From: Enterobacterales bacterium | GTDB lineage: Bacteria > Pseudomonadota > Gammaproteobacteria > Enterobacterales > Enterobacteriaceae | Assembly: GCA_015655145.1 (NCBI GenBank) | Contig: JAATFO010000133.1 | Coordinates: 1-64,000 of the forward strand | Direction: 5' to 3' | Length of the DNA stretch: 64,000 nucleotides | Shown here: in pieces, positions 1 to 10,435 of the stretch | How positions within the stretch are numbered: the stretch's first letter is position 1 | Layout of the letters: the number at the start of each line of letters is the position of its first letter | The notes under the pieces: model-generated | Databases searched by the model: none | What the model was told of the DNA's origin: nothing | What the model saw: the letters and a program-made list of their open reading frames with translations, nothing else | Program-made: the position numbers and the translations under genes

Positions 1-66
1 GGAGGATTCGAACCTCCGACCGCTCGGTTCGTAGCCGAGTACTCTATCCAGCTGAGCTACGGATGC
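1..66 (-). tRNA. argV: tRNA-Arg (ACG), 3' end cut by window edge
   Basis: Read on the minus strand this begins GCATCCGTAGCTCAGCTGGA and has a D arm, the anticodon loop CTACGAA (anticodon ACG) and a T arm with GGTTCGAATCC. The 3' acceptor strand and CCA lie outside the window. In E. coli the serV-argVYZQ tRNA operon lies just downstream of csrA, and the same order is seen here, so more tRNA-Arg copies are likely beyond position 1. The symbol rests on that synteny. Confidence 0.93.
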
Positions 67-75
67 ATCACTAAA

Positions 76-168
76 TGGCGGTGAGAGAGGGATTCGAACC
101 CTCGATGCAGCTTTTGACCGCATACTCCCTTAGCAGGGGAGCGCCTTCAGCCTCTCGGCCATCTCACC
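76..168 (-). tRNA. serV: tRNA-Ser (GCU)
   Basis: The minus strand gives a 93-nt class II tRNA that starts GGTGAGATGGCCGAGAGGCT, has anticodon GCT within CCTGCTAAGG, a long variable arm, the T-loop GGTTCGAATCC and an encoded CCA (complement at 76-78). It decodes AGC/AGU serine codons. It lies 9 bp upstream of tRNA-Arg on the same strand, as serV does next to argV in E. coli, so the two are probably one transcript. Confidence 0.95.
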
Positions 169-421
169 TCACGCATTCTTTCGAACTGTACTTTTGAACG
201 TTGTACCCGCTCATCGGCACTGCGTGGCGCACATATTACTTTCCCGGACTTATAAGTCAAACAATTTTTCCCGACCAGGGCTTGTTTGCACAAATCCCAC
301 ACAATACGGCTGTTTTGGCGGCAAACAGAATGACTTATCGATAACAATACACGGCTGTATTTCATACCACAGAAGAAAAAACACCGAGTGAGGACAAGGA
401 AGAGAGGTAGAGAAAGCGGTT

Positions 422-447
422 GCGCCTCGCGATAATGAGCAAGGCGC
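422..447 (-). terminator. Possible terminator hairpin after csrA
   Basis: GCGCCT (422-427) pairs with AGGCGC (442-447), with partial extension inward, 9 bp past the csrA stop on the minus strand. The following bases are only moderately U-rich (AACCGCTTTCTC), so termination is uncertain. The rest of 169-455 shows no gene. Confidence 0.35.
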
Positions 448-455
448 TATATCCG

Positions 456-641
456 TTAGTAACTCGTTTGCTGAGTTTTTTCGGCCTGAATACGCTGATA
501 AATTTCTTCGCGATGAACCGAAACCTCTTTAGGGGCGTTCACACCGATGCGAACCTGGTTACCTTTAACGCCCAGCACAGTTACAGTCACCTCATCACCA
601 ATCATGAGGGTTTCACCAACTCGACGAGTTAGAATAAGCAT
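456..641 (-). CDS. csrA: Carbon storage regulator CsrA
   Basis: 61-residue RNA-binding protein, the usual length. The N-terminal [16 protein letters not shown] forms the first beta strands of the CsrA dimer, and [10 protein letters not shown] forms the conserved end of the core. CsrA binds GGA motifs in 5' leaders to block or promote translation, acting on glycogen, glycolysis, motility and biofilm genes. A strong ribosome binding site (AAGGAGC, about 650) precedes the ATG. It lies between alaS and the serV/argV tRNAs as in E. coli. The 420 bp up to alaS hold its promoter region and no other recognisable gene. Confidence 0.97.
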   Translation of the reverse strand: MLILTRRVGETLMIGDEVTVTVLGVKGNQVRIGVNAPKEVSVHREEIYQRIQAEKTQQTSY

Positions 642-1018
642 TCTTTGCTCCTTGAAAGATTAAAAGAGTCGGGGCTATCGCGCTCCCGGCATTATCCATC
701 ATATAACGCTAAACGTAGACTATGACAAATACATCAAAATACCTCGTCATGCCAATACATTCTGCTGATACTTAGTTTAGCCGAAATACACTGCATCGAC
801 CTGACTTTATGATTATACCTGCCATACTACATATTGCCGCTACGTTGGCTTTGTTACTCAGCGCCTGCTGGATACTCATCCCGCAAGAGCCGCCGCCAAC
901 GACATTCAAACCCGTTTGTCGCTTGCCCCGTTCCCCCAACGTTAAGATCCCGGGGACGTGCGACACCGCTGTCTTACTGCAACGCGAATCATTTAGCGTA
1001 TAGACCGCACATGGTGTG

Positions 1019-1040
1019 AAAAAGCGCCGTGGCGCTCTTA
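1019..1040 (-). terminator. Rho-independent terminator of alaS
   Basis: On the minus strand, 24 bp after the alaS stop, AGCGCC-AC-GGCGCT forms a GC-rich stem followed by TTTTTC. This matches a standard intrinsic terminator. Confidence 0.8.
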
Positions 1041-1063
1041 TCATGCATCATTTTTTTATCATA

Positions 1064-3691
1064 TTACAGTTTGGCAGCAACCCATGACTCGACGCCAGCC
1101 AGTGCGGCAGGCAGCGCGTGTGCATCTGTGCCCCCTGCCTGAGCCATATCCGGGCGCCCACCCCCTTTCCCGCCGACCTGTCGGGCAACCATACCAATCA
1201 GTTCACCTGCTTTCACCCGGTCGGTAAGGTCTTTGGTCACGCCGGCAATCAGAGAGACTTTACCATCAGCAACGGTCGCCAGCACAATAATTGCTGAACC
1301 TAACTGATTTTTTAGCTCATCAACCATGGTACGCAACAACTTAGGCTCCACATTATTTAGTTCGTGAACCAATAACTGGACCCCTTTCACCTCAATTGCC
1401 TGATCTTTTAGCGACGCACTCTCCTGCGCCGCTTGCTGATCTTTCAACTGCTGTAACGATTTTTCCAGCGCACGCGTATGTTCGATCACCGCATGAATTT
1501 TCTCGTTCAGGTTACTGCTGTTGGCTTTCACCAGTTGAGCGATATCCTGTAACTGTTCACTCTGGGCATAAACCTGCGCCAGCGCACCGTCACCGGTCAG
1601 GGCTTCAATACGACGAACACCCGCCGCAGTGCCGGACTCAGACGCAATACGGAACAAACCAATATCGCCCGTACGGCTGGCATGGGTTCCACCGCATAAT
1701 TCGCGCGAGAAATCGCCCATGGTCAGAACACGTACACGGTCATCATACTTCTCGCCAAACAACGCCATCGCGCCCTGGGCTTTCGCCGCTTCCAACGCCA
1801 TGATCGTAGTATCTATCTTCATGTTACGACGAATCTGCGCGTTTACAATGTTTTCTACCTGGCGAATTTCCTGCGGCTTCATGGCTTCAGAATGCGAGAA
1901 ATCAAAACGCAGATAGTGATCATTCACCAGCGATCCTTTCTGTGCGACATGAACGCCCAGAACCTGACGTAGCGCCGCATGCAGCAAATGGGTCGCTGAG
2001 TGATTAAGGCGAATACGTTCCCGCCGCGCCTCATCGACCTGCGCTTCAAGCTCAGTACCGACACACAGAGTCCCTGAAAGCAGTTCGCCAATATGCCCTA
2101 TCGCCCGGCCATACTTTTGCGTATCACTCACGGCAAAGGTCGTGTTGCCAACTTTTAGCACCCCCGAATCACCCACCTGGCCGCCTGACTCGCCATAAAA
2201 CGGTGTTTCATTCAGGATGATCACCCCGGGCGTCCCGGCATTGATTTCATCAACCGATTGTCCGTCAACATAAATAGCGCGTACGGTCGCTTGCAGCGCC
2301 AGGTGCTCGTAGCCATTGAACACCGATGCCGCATCAACACGGATCACGTTATTATAATCGGTGCCAAACCCGCTGGCATCGCGCGCGCGCTGGCGTTGCT
2401 GCGCCATCGCTTTTTCAAAGCCGGCTTCATCAATTTTAAGATTACGCTCACGGCAAACATCCGCCGTTAAATCTGCCGGGAAACCAAACGTATCATACAG
2501 ACGGAAAACCGTTTCGCCAGCCAGCGTATCGCCTTGCAGTTGTGCCAGTTCCTCATCCAGCAATGTCAAACCACGCTCAAGGGTTTTAGCAAACTGCTCT
2601 TCTTCACTTTGCAGCACCTGTTCAACCTGAGACTGCTGCGCCTTTAGCGCGTCTCCTGCCGAACCCATCACCGCGATCAACGGCGCGACCAGCTTGTAGA
2701 AGAAACTTTCTTTCGCGCCGAGGATATTACCGTGGCGTACCGCGCGACGAATAATGCGGCGTAAGACATAACCACGGTTTTCGTTCGATGGAATCACCCC
2801 ATCCGCCACAAGAAAGGCACAGGAACGAATATGGTCGGCAATCACGCGCAGCGATTTATTGGTTAAATCCGTGGCCCCGGTCACCTCGGCAACTGACTTA
2901 ATCAGCGTCTGGAACAGGTCGATTTCATAGTTAGAGTTAACATGTTGCAGCACCGCGGTAATGCGTTCCAGCCCCATGCCGGTATCCACCGATGGCTTAG
3001 GCAATGGCAACATCGCACCGTCAGCCTGTCGATTAAACTGCATGAAAACAATGTTCCAGATTTCAATATAACGGTCACCATCCTCTTCAGGGCTACCCGG
3101 CGGGCCACCCCAAATGTGATCGCCATGATCGAAGAAGATTTCGGTGCACGGACCACAGGGCCCGGTATCGCCCATCTGCCAAAAATTATCAGATGCCCAG
3201 GCGCCACCTTTGTTATCCCCAATGCGGATAATCCGTTCGTGCGGTATGCCGATATCGTTTGCCCAGATGTTGTACGCTTCGTCATCGGTCTGATAAACAG
3301 TGACCCACAAACGATCTTTCGGCAAATTAAACCATTGCGGATCGGTTAACAGTTCCCAGGCGTAAGCAATGGCGTCTTTTTTAAAGTAATCACCGAAACT
3401 GAAGTTACCCAGCATTTCGAAGAAGGTATGGTGCCGCGCAGTGTAGCCGACATTTTCCAGATCGTTATGTTTCCCACCTGCTCGCACGCACCGCTGTGCC
3501 GTGGTCGCGCGGGTGTAATTACGTTGATCCTGGCCGAGGAAAACGTCTTTGAACTGGTTCATCCCGGCGTTAGTGAATAATAACGTTGGATCATTGTTCG
3601 GTACGAGGGAGCTGCTGGCTACAACCTGATGTCCCTTGCTATGAAAAAAATCGAGAAACGCTTGACGGATCTCAGCAGTGCTCTTGCTCAT
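1064..3691 (-). CDS. alaS: Alanyl-tRNA synthetase
   Basis: 875-residue class II aminoacyl-tRNA synthetase that charges tRNA-Ala in the cytoplasm; E. coli AlaS is 876. The N-terminal catalytic domain shows [14 protein letters not shown] and [15 protein letters not shown]. The editing domain, which clears Ser-tRNA-Ala and Gly-tRNA-Ala, has the zinc ligands HSATHLLH (about residue 565) and CGGTH (about 665). The C-terminal DHHA1 domain ends with the glycine-rich [15 protein letters not shown]. The start MSKSTAEIR matches the family. Downstream is csrA, as usual, but upstream is hpt instead of recX/recA. Confidence 0.98.
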   Translation of the reverse strand: MSKSTAEIRQAFLDFFHSKGHQVVASSSLVPNNDPTLLFTNAGMNQFKDVFLGQDQRNYTRATTAQRCVRAGGKHNDLENVGYTARHHTFFEMLGNFSFGDYFKKDAIAYAWELLTDPQWFNLPKDRLWVTVYQTDDEAYNIWANDIGIPHERIIRIGDNKGGAWASDNFWQMGDTGPCGPCTEIFFDHGDHIWGGPPGSPEEDGDRYIEIWNIVFMQFNRQADGAMLPLPKPSVDTGMGLERITAVLQHVNSNYEIDLFQTLIKSVAEVTGATDLTNKSLRVIADHIRSCAFLVADGVIPSNENRGYVLRRIIRRAVRHGNILGAKESFFYKLVAPLIAVMGSAGDALKAQQSQVEQVLQSEEEQFAKTLERGLTLLDEELAQLQGDTLAGETVFRLYDTFGFPADLTADVCRERNLKIDEAGFEKAMAQQRQRARDASGFGTDYNNVIRVDAASVFNGYEHLALQATVRAIYVDGQSVDEINAGTPGVIILNETPFYGESGGQVGDSGVLKVGNTTFAVSDTQKYGRAIGHIGELLSGTLCVGTELEAQVDEARRERIRLNHSATHLLHAALRQVLGVHVAQKGSLVNDHYLRFDFSHSEAMKPQEIRQVENIVNAQIRRNMKIDTTIMALEAAKAQGAMALFGEKYDDRVRVLTMGDFSRELCGGTHASRTGDIGLFRIASESGTAAGVRRIEALTGDGALAQVYAQSEQLQDIAQLVKANSSNLNEKIHAVIEHTRALEKSLQQLKDQQAAQESASLKDQAIEVKGVQLLVHELNNVEPKLLRTMVDELKNQLGSAIIVLATVADGKVSLIAGVTKDLTDRVKAGELIGMVARQVGGKGGGRPDMAQAGGTDAHALPAALAGVESWVAAKL

Positions 3692-4089
3692 AAATGTCCT
3701 GGAATCGCGCTAACGAACGTTGTGTGTATCTTTTTACGCTGGCTTGCTTTTATCGCAAACAAGAGATACACGAATCAAAAGTGGGAATAAGATAAATTTT
3801 CTTCAAAGGGAAGTAAAATCCCATCGTGGTCAATTGACATAATTTCTAAAAATTAGCAGCCATTAGCCGGTAATTTCACGTAATTGCCCCTCGAAAACCG
3901 TTTGCCTCTCGGCACGCTTTTTCATCGGTCACTGATACTGGTATACTTCCCCGCCTCGTGTTGCAACGCGTAGCCCGGTTGTCGTGTTCATTCACTGAAT
4001 CTGCATGATGACCGGCGGAATACCGGTGGCAGTATGCCGGTCATTGCCCGGTACTGAAATTAAAATACATTCAGGTGGTTGTAGCGAAA
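3692..4089. other. Intergenic region between alaS and hpt (rearrangement junction)
   Basis: About 400 bp with no supported gene between divergent alaS and hpt; it must hold promoters for both. In E. coli alaS follows recX and hpt lies near gcd and can, in a different part of the chromosome, so a breakpoint relative to E. coli lies here. No insertion-sequence end was recognised. Confidence 0.5.
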
Positions 4090-4626
4090 ATGAAGCATAA
4101 AGTTGAAGTGATGATCTCCACGGCGGAGATCCAGTCCCGGATTGCTGAACTGGGAAAACAAATCACCGAACACTATCAAAACAGTGGCAGTGAAATGGTG
4201 CTGGTTGGCCTGTTGCGCGGTTCCTTTATGTTTATGGCTGATCTGTGTCGAGCCATTGACGTTTCTCATGAGGTGGACTTCATGACCGCGTCCAGTTATG
4301 GCAGCGGCATGTCCAGCACTCGGGATGTCAGGATACTGAAAGATCTGGATGAAGATATCCGCGGCAAAGATGTGCTGATCGTTGAAGACATTATTGATTC
4401 CGGCAACACCCTGAGTAAGGTACGTGAAATTCTCAGCCTGCGGCAACCTAAATCACTGGCGATCTGCACCTTACTGGATAAACCTGATCGCCGTGAAGTC
4501 GCTGTGGAAGTGGAGTATGTCGGTTTTGCCATTCCGGACGAATTTGTTGTCGGTTACGGCATTGATTATGCCCAACGTTATCGCCATCTGCCGTACGTTG
4601 GAAAACTGGTGATCCTCGAACCCTGA
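4090..4626 (+). CDS. hpt: Hypoxanthine phosphoribosyltransferase
   Basis: 178-residue purine salvage enzyme joining hypoxanthine (and less well guanine) to PRPP to form IMP. The PRPP-binding loop [13 protein letters not shown] and the flexible-loop region [12 protein letters not shown] are present, as is the C-terminal [23 protein letters not shown] at 4090 (MKHKVEVM) is chosen because it gives the standard family N-terminus; an upstream start at 4075 would add five unconserved residues. It converges with can, 57 bp away, as in E. coli. Confidence 0.97.
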   Translation: MKHKVEVMISTAEIQSRIAELGKQITEHYQNSGSEMVLVGLLRGSFMFMADLCRAIDVSHEVDFMTASSYGSGMSSTRDVRILKDLDEDIRGKDVLIVEDIIDSGNTLSKVREILSLRQPKSLAICTLLDKPDRREVAVEVEYVGFAIPDEFVVGYGIDYAQRYRHLPYVGKLVILEP

Positions 4627-4683
4627 TGAGCGCACAATCGATTAAGGTAACACCGCGCGAGCTGTTATATGATGGTGTTCCGG

Positions 4684-5346
4684 TTAGCGGTGTCCCTTCG
4701 GCAGCTCGAGCAAATTAGCAATACCGTGACGATAGCGTTGTTCAAGAATTTCGCGGTTGGTGGCGGTCACTTCCAGATCACGCAGGCGACCATCATGAAT
4801 ACTGTAAACCCAGCCGTAAATTGTCACTTTCTGCCCACGTTTCCAGGCGGATTGCATAATAGTCGAGTGACCAAGGTTATAAACCTGTTCGATAACGTTG
4901 ATTTCACAGAGTTTGTCGAAACGTTTTTCTGGCGGAAGCTGACCAAGTAACGAACTGTGTTTGTACCATAAATCACGGATATGCAGCAGCCAGTTGTTGA
5001 TCAGTCCCAGTTCAGGGTTTTCTACTGCCGCCTGTACGCCACCGCAACCATAATGCCCGCAAATGATAATGTGCTCGACTTCCAGCACTTCAACGGCATA
5101 TTGCACCACGGACAAGCAGTTAAGATCGGTGTGTATTACCAGGTTGGCGACATTACGGTGAACAAACAATTCTCCGGGCTCCAGGCCGGTTAAACGTTCG
5201 GCGGGAACACGGCTATCAGAGCAGCCAATCCAGAGAAAACGAGGTTTTTGTGCCAGTGCGAGACGTTCAAAAAAACCGGGATCTTCCTCGATCAGCAAAC
5301 GGGACCATTCACGGTTATTGCTGATGAGCGTATCAATATCTTTCAT
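4684..5346 (-). CDS. can: Beta-class carbonic anhydrase Can
   Basis: 220 residues, the E. coli length. It interconverts CO2 and bicarbonate and supplies bicarbonate for biosynthetic carboxylations. Zinc ligands and the active-site dyad are visible: C42, D44 and R46 in GCSDSRVP, then H98 and C101 in GHYGCGG. The start at 5346 ([11 protein letters not shown]) matches the family; upstream in-frame codons at 5397 encode unconserved residues. It is divergent from yadG across about 110 bp. Confidence 0.97.
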   Translation of the reverse strand: MKDIDTLISNNREWSRLLIEEDPGFFERLALAQKPRFLWIGCSDSRVPAERLTGLEPGELFVHRNVANLVIHTDLNCLSVVQYAVEVLEVEHIIICGHYGCGGVQAAVENPELGLINNWLLHIRDLWYKHSSLLGQLPPEKRFDKLCEINVIEQVYNLGHSTIMQSAWKRGQKVTIYGWVYSIHDGRLRDLEVTATNREILEQRYRHGIANLLELPKGHR

Positions 5347-5456
5347 ATCGTTATCGACCAGTAACACGTCAAAATGCGTTGTTGTACTATAGGGCAACGT
5401 TGGACAATTTTAAACGGCAAAAACAGAGCCACTTAAAACAGGGTATGCATTGCGCT

Positions 5457-6383
5457 ATGACTTATGCACTGGAACTTGAAAAACTGAGTAAAACTTATCC
5501 CGGCGGGGTTCAGGCGCTGAAGGGGATCGATCTTAATGTCGAAGCAGGTGATTTCTATGCCCTGCTGGGCCCAAACGGAGCAGGAAAATCCACCACGATC
5601 GGTATCATCAGTTCTCTGGTTAACAAGAGTGCGGGTAAAGTGCGAGTCTTTGGTTATGACCTTGAGCAGGATGTGGTCAATGCCAAACGCCAGCTTGGCC
5701 TGGTCCCACAAGAGTTCAACTTCAACCCATTTGAAACCGTCTTACAGATCGTGGTTAATCAGGCCGGTTATTATGGCGTGGAAAAGCCTGAAGCACTAAA
5801 ACGCGCGGAAAAATACCTGAATCAGCTTGATTTATGGGATAAACGCCATGAACGTGCACGAATGCTTTCCGGCGGCATGAAACGCCGGTTGATGATTGCC
5901 CGGGCACTGATGCATGAACCGAAACTGTTAATTCTTGATGAACCTACCGCCGGCGTTGACATTGAACTGCGCCGTGCCATGTGGGTTTTTCTCAAAGAAT
6001 TAAATGATCAGGGCACCACGATTATTCTCACCACACATTACCTGGAAGAGGCCGAAATGCTGTGCCGTAACATCGGTATTATTCAGGACGGCAAACTGGT
6101 GAAAAACACCTCAATGAAAAATCTGCTGTCAACGCTAAAATCAGAAACGTTTATTCTCGATCTGGCGGCAAAAAGCCCGCTCCCTCATCTCGACGGTTTT
6201 ACCTTTCGGCTGGTGGACACCTCCACACTGGAAGTTGACGTTATGCGTGAGCAAGGCCTGAATAGCGTGTTCAACCAACTGAGCGAACAAGGGGTTCAGG
6301 TATTAAGTATGCGTAACAAAGCAAACCGCCTGGAAGAACTGTTTGTTGGCCTGCTGCATAATAAGCATGGAGAACCCGCATGA
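5457..6383 (+). CDS. yadG: ABC exporter ATP-binding protein YadG
   Basis: 308-residue ABC-2-type transporter ATPase. It shows Walker A GPNGAGKST, the signature LSGGMKRR, Walker B LLILDEPTAGVD and the switch His in TTHYLEEAE. Its partner permease YadH follows with a 4-nt ATGA overlap (6380-6383), so the two are translationally coupled. The substrate is unknown even in E. coli. The start at 5457 (MTYALELEKL) matches the family; the open frame begins earlier but those residues overlap the can promoter region. Confidence 0.95.
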   Translation: MTYALELEKLSKTYPGGVQALKGIDLNVEAGDFYALLGPNGAGKSTTIGIISSLVNKSAGKVRVFGYDLEQDVVNAKRQLGLVPQEFNFNPFETVLQIVVNQAGYYGVEKPEALKRAEKYLNQLDLWDKRHERARMLSGGMKRRLMIARALMHEPKLLILDEPTAGVDIELRRAMWVFLKELNDQGTTIILTTHYLEEAEMLCRNIGIIQDGKLVKNTSMKNLLSTLKSETFILDLAAKSPLPHLDGFTFRLVDTSTLEVDVMREQGLNSVFNQLSEQGVQVLSMRNKANRLEELFVGLLHNKHGEPA

Positions 6384-7150
6384 CACATCTGTACTGGGTC
6401 GCGCTAAAAAGCATCTGGGATAAGGAAATTAATCGTTTTGCCCGTATCTGGGTACAAACGCTGGTTCCGCCAGTGATCACCATGACGCTCTATTTTATTA
6501 TCTTTGGCAGTCTGATCGGTTCCCGTATTGGCAATATGCATGGCTTTACTTATATGCAGTTTATTGTCCCCGGGCTTATCATGATGGCCGTGATCACCAA
6601 TGCTTATGCCAACGTCGCCTCCTCTTTCTTTAGTGCCAAATTCCAGCGGAATATTGAAGAGTTATTGGTGGCCCCCGTACCGACGCACATTATTATCGCC
6701 GGTTATGTTGGCGGCGGCGTCGCGAGAGGGATTTGTGTGGGGATTTTGGTGACGGCGGTATCGTTATTTTTTGTGCCGTTTCATGTCCATTCCTGGTTGA
6801 TCGTAGCGATCACCTTATTGCTCACCGCGATTCTGTTTTCACTCGCGGGATTGCTAAATGCAGTATTTGCCCGCACGTTTGACGATATCAGCCTGATCCC
6901 CACCTTTGTGCTGACGCCACTCACTTATCTGGGCGGCGTGTTTTACTCACTGACATTGCTACCGCCGTTCTGGCAAACCGTGTCAAAACTCAACCCGGTG
7001 GTATATATGATCAGTGGTTTCCGCTACGGCTTTCTTGCTATCAATGATGTATCGCTGGTATTAACGCTGTCAGTGTTGATTGGCTTTATTGTGCTGTTCT
7101 ACCTGCTGGTGTGGACGCTTATCCAGCGTGGACGTGGTTTGCGTAGTTGA
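6380..7150 (+). CDS. yadH: ABC-2-type transporter permease YadH
   Basis: 256-residue inner-membrane permease of the ABC-2 family with about six hydrophobic segments and the family motif LTPLTYLGGVFYSL near residues 180-195. It starts inside the yadG stop, so the pair forms one exporter. It is followed by the convergent wzi-like gene, not by the E. coli neighbours yadI/yadE. Confidence 0.95.
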   Translation: MTHLYWVALKSIWDKEINRFARIWVQTLVPPVITMTLYFIIFGSLIGSRIGNMHGFTYMQFIVPGLIMMAVITNAYANVASSFFSAKFQRNIEELLVAPVPTHIIIAGYVGGGVARGICVGILVTAVSLFFVPFHVHSWLIVAITLLLTAILFSLAGLLNAVFARTFDDISLIPTFVLTPLTYLGGVFYSLTLLPPFWQTVSKLNPVVYMISGFRYGFLAINDVSLVLTLSVLIGFIVLFYLLVWTLIQRGRGLRS

Positions 7151-7170
7151 TTGCGCTTATCCGCGCTGCA

Positions 7171-7210
7171 AACACAGGCGGCACGCGCATCCTGCCATGC
7201 CGTCTGTGTT
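7171..7210. terminator. Hairpin between convergent yadH and wzi-like gene
   Basis: AACACAGGCGGCA (7171-7183) is the inverse complement of TGCCGTCTGTGTT (7198-7210) with one mismatch, a 13-bp stem lying 20 bp past yadH and 15 bp past the opposing gene. No U-run follows on either strand, so it may slow polymerase or stabilise ends instead of terminating alone. Confidence 0.5.
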
Positions 7211-7225
7211 AACTCTCTCGGAGGA

Positions 7226-8662
7226 TTACAGCGTGATGGGCACGTCGAAACTAATGCCCGCACCCACGTCATCGGCAGTGCTGGCATTATTGTCGGTGTA
7301 CCACAGGCTGGTATCAAATTTCACTTTTGAATCAAAGTCATAACCCCAGCCCAGTTGAATGCCTTTCAGGGTATCTGATTTTGGAAAGGCCTGATTGATG
7401 CTCTGGTCAGTCGGGTTGACTTTGGCATAGACCAAACGCGTGCTCCAGCGTTGACCATCGTCCAACACCATCTCCACCCGCGCAGACAGCATCTGCCCAT
7501 CGCCGCCCATCGCATGACCCAACGGGTAACCTTGCTGGTAGTAGCCGCCTTTATACGTATAGTGATTATAAACGTAACCTTTCCGGCTCATATCCGCACG
7601 CGTATCCGCGCCTTCGATATACCAGTTAATGGTGGTTGGTCCCCACTCCGGATGACCTTCAAGACCCAGCAGATAGGTATTTTGCGACGGCAAAGCGCTT
7701 GCTTCATCCTCGCCCACCAGTTGACCATACAAGCTGACCGGAAAACCGATCAATGGCTGCATTTTCAGACGGAAGTCAAAACCGGCAAGCTGGTTGCCGG
7801 GATCGTTCCCCTGACCAGAATCATCGTTATCACGCCCAATAAATGCATCACTAAACGAGTGCCATGATTGCGGACGTCCTTCCCCGCCCCACTGCATAAT
7901 ACGTGAAGCGCCTAATTCGAGGAAGTTGGTCGGCATCATAGTGAAACGACCACCAATCAACCGGGTGTGCGGTACAGCGGTATATTGAGAAAGCTGACCG
8001 GCGGTTATCTGATATTGCCAGCGACCGATCCACGACAACCAGGGTGTTTCAAACGGTGACTGATCCGCCCGCTGCAACAGAAAACCGGTTACCGGACGCG
8101 CAGCATCGGAGCGAATCAGGCTGCCGTCATAGCCCGGTCCCCACCACTGGGAAACCTCACCAAAGGAAAGCCACTGGTTCCATAGTTTAATGGCGCCATA
8201 GGATTGATTGAGGTTAAATTTTGAACCGTCGCTGACCCGCTGGTCACCTTCTACGGTTCCCTGTAAACGCACATCCCAGAAATCACCGCTGGCGCCCGCG
8301 CCGACACTCAAACGCTCATCGGCATATTCGCTCTGACCAAAACCTTGCGGTGTCCCCGGTTTATCCGTAGACGCATAACCACTGAGGCGGATAGTGGCTT
8401 TCACCTCATCAACACGTCGCCGGACACGATCGATCACATTCTTTTCCGTCGCAGTTCCCGGTTTAGCCTGTGACAACACAGAATTAATCTCTTCCTGACT
8501 CAATGGCCAGGTGGACAGGCTGACATTAATCACACCACGGTCAGACAACCAGGCCAAATCATTACGCAGATCGTTGTCAGGCGTAACCAATCCACTGGCA
8601 TGGCTGGTGAAAACACACGTAAACAGACCTGCGGCGACCAGTCCATTGAGTTTAAGACGCAT
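7226..8662 (-). CDS. Wzi-family outer-membrane protein (capsule assembly)
   Basis: 478 residues with a signal peptide (MRLKLNGLVAAGLFTCVFTS, cleavage near SHA-S). The N-terminal LVTPDNDLRNDLAWLSDRGV and STWPLSQEEI fit the alpha-helical start of Wzi/capsule-assembly beta-barrels, and the rest alternates aromatic and polar residues like an 18-strand barrel. Wzi is an outer-membrane lectin that anchors group 1 capsule. No other capsule genes are nearby, so it may serve another surface glycan. Assignment is by family pattern only. The gene is absent from this spot in E. coli K-12. Confidence 0.8.
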   Translation of the reverse strand: MRLKLNGLVAAGLFTCVFTSHASGLVTPDNDLRNDLAWLSDRGVINVSLSTWPLSQEEINSVLSQAKPGTATEKNVIDRVRRRVDEVKATIRLSGYASTDKPGTPQGFGQSEYADERLSVGAGASGDFWDVRLQGTVEGDQRVSDGSKFNLNQSYGAIKLWNQWLSFGEVSQWWGPGYDGSLIRSDAARPVTGFLLQRADQSPFETPWLSWIGRWQYQITAGQLSQYTAVPHTRLIGGRFTMMPTNFLELGASRIMQWGGEGRPQSWHSFSDAFIGRDNDDSGQGNDPGNQLAGFDFRLKMQPLIGFPVSLYGQLVGEDEASALPSQNTYLLGLEGHPEWGPTTINWYIEGADTRADMSRKGYVYNHYTYKGGYYQQGYPLGHAMGGDGQMLSARVEMVLDDGQRWSTRLVYAKVNPTDQSINQAFPKSDTLKGIQLGWGYDFDSKVKFDTSLWYTDNNASTADDVGAGISFDVPITL

Positions 8663-9240
8663 AAGAACCTCTCGGTATGTTATTTATCCCTGTCATCTTT
8701 CCCGTTGCTGATGCGCTAACCGCACACATCCACCCACGTCACTGAACAACGTAAGGACACCGGGCTGGCTCATTTTCCGCCTTCCGACAACGTGAAATCT
8801 ATTGGGGCTCTCTGTTGGTTAATCTAAAAATCTGCTGGTGCATCTTCACTCACACCACAGAACATCGGTGGGAGATAAACAGCTATCCACCGGGGTTTGG
8901 TATTTTTTATCACGGTCTATTTGCAACCATCGGTTAAACCTCCAGGCCATATCGGTATTGCCGTAACGGATACCTGTACGCCGATTCAGTCATCAGGCCA
9001 ACACACTGAACGCGTCTCTTTCGCGATGTGCAGCAAAGTCTAGCATCGAACTCGCCATTATTGCATAACCACTGGTCCTGTTTTAACCCGTTTTTATCAA
9101 TACTCATGTGATATTGTTCATAACCTGTCACCACCGGGGGCAATGTGAATACCCGCTGCATGGTCTGATGTGGATGGAATCGACGGACAAGGTGAAAAAC
9201 AACGGGGATACAGGCATACACTCCGCACTCAGCCCAGGTG
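8663..9240. other. Gene-poor stretch with a possible decayed reading frame
   Basis: About 580 bp between two minus-strand genes. A 95-codon open frame on the minus strand (8934-9221) has phrases like a secreted protein (TLPPVVTGYEQYHMSIDKN), and a neighbouring minus frame continues with plausible composition to about 8830, as a frameshifted gene would. I do not recognise the family, and chance cannot be excluded. The proximal part also holds the promoter region of the wzi-like gene. Confidence 0.3.
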
Positions 9241-10158
9241 TTAGCTGAGTTGAAAATGAGCGTCTGCCCGTATTTTCACGGGTAACTGATGCTCGCCGTT
9301 CATTTCTCGCAGGTTAATTTCTATTGTGTTGCAGATGGCATTCAGCGGGAGATCATTCGCCGCCGTGCCGAAGGGATCTTCCAGTTCTTCCGCTAATGAA
9401 TCCAGAGAAATAAAGGTGTAGGAAATAAATACCGAGACCAGTATCGTCATATAGTGCAAGTCAGGAACCAGCGCGAAAGGCAGTAAGGTACAGAACAGGT
9501 AAACCGTACGATGGACGATCAAACTGTACGCAAAGGGAATTGGGGTATTGGCGATACGCTCGCATCCGCCGAGGATCGCAGACAGTTGATCGAGATTTTG
9601 ATCAATTCTGTGGAATACTACATCTGACAACTGCCCGCGCTGGCGCCATTGGCCTAGCCACTCCGCCATTAATAACAAGATCCGGTTACAGGGCGATGGA
9701 CTGTTCTCGATTGCATGTAGATCCTGCTCAGGTAATAACCGGGCCAAATCATCATGGGGAGATGTTGCGCGCAACTGGTGCTTTAAACAGTAACTGAAGG
9801 CGATAAGGAATGCGGAAAACTGCCTGGCGAGATCGGGTTGCTGCAGCCACACACTTTTGATCTGCCGTAATAATGAGCGCTGAACAATTAATAAATTCCC
9901 CCACAACTGACGTGCTTCAGTGAAACGGGAATAGCTGACACTATTACGAAAGCCCAGGAAAATGGCAATGGAGACGCCCAACAAACTGAACGGGCCCAGT
10001 GTCAATTTGATACCCAATTGTTCATACCACTGGTAACACAAAATGGCGACCACTGACATCATGAGATTAAGACTTAAGCGAAAAAGAATCTTGGAAAGCA
10101 CCGAGCCATGCCAGACAAACAGCCGCATGAACCAATGTTGTTGAGGTCTAACTATCAT
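9241..10158 (-). CDS. yneE: Bestrophin family ion channel YneE
   Basis: 305 residues, the length of E. coli YneE. The protein opens MIVRPQQHWFMRLFVWHGSV, has hydrophobic segments near residues 30-75 and 205-250, and carries the bestrophin signatures LGFRNSVSYSRFTEAR and SLDSLAEELEDPFGTAANDL. Bacterial bestrophins are inner-membrane channels; some are sodium-selective. The start at 10158 matches the family, while the codons back to 10179 do not. In E. coli yneE lies elsewhere, so this placement beside yacC is a local difference. Confidence 0.92.
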   Translation of the reverse strand: MIVRPQQHWFMRLFVWHGSVLSKILFRLSLNLMMSVVAILCYQWYEQLGIKLTLGPFSLLGVSIAIFLGFRNSVSYSRFTEARQLWGNLLIVQRSLLRQIKSVWLQQPDLARQFSAFLIAFSYCLKHQLRATSPHDDLARLLPEQDLHAIENSPSPCNRILLLMAEWLGQWRQRGQLSDVVFHRIDQNLDQLSAILGGCERIANTPIPFAYSLIVHRTVYLFCTLLPFALVPDLHYMTILVSVFISYTFISLDSLAEELEDPFGTAANDLPLNAICNTIEINLREMNGEHQLPVKIRADAHFQLS

Positions 10159-10435
10159 AACGCGGGAATGAGCCAGCAAAGGTTAAGGCGCTGTTATAGC
10201 AGATCGATACCGTTGCGATCAACGAAATATTATGTGAATTTGATGTTACTGCAAAGCCGCGAGCAACATGTTCGCCACAGTTAATTACCGGCGTGAACCG
10301 CCATATCACCCCCACACCGGCAAGGTGAAAAATGACGATAAATTTCCCCATCGACAGCTCTAATACGATAAAATAGCCTGAAGCGCGGCGCCATCTGTGT
10401 TAACGTCTGACTATTGTTACTTGATGAGAATAACT

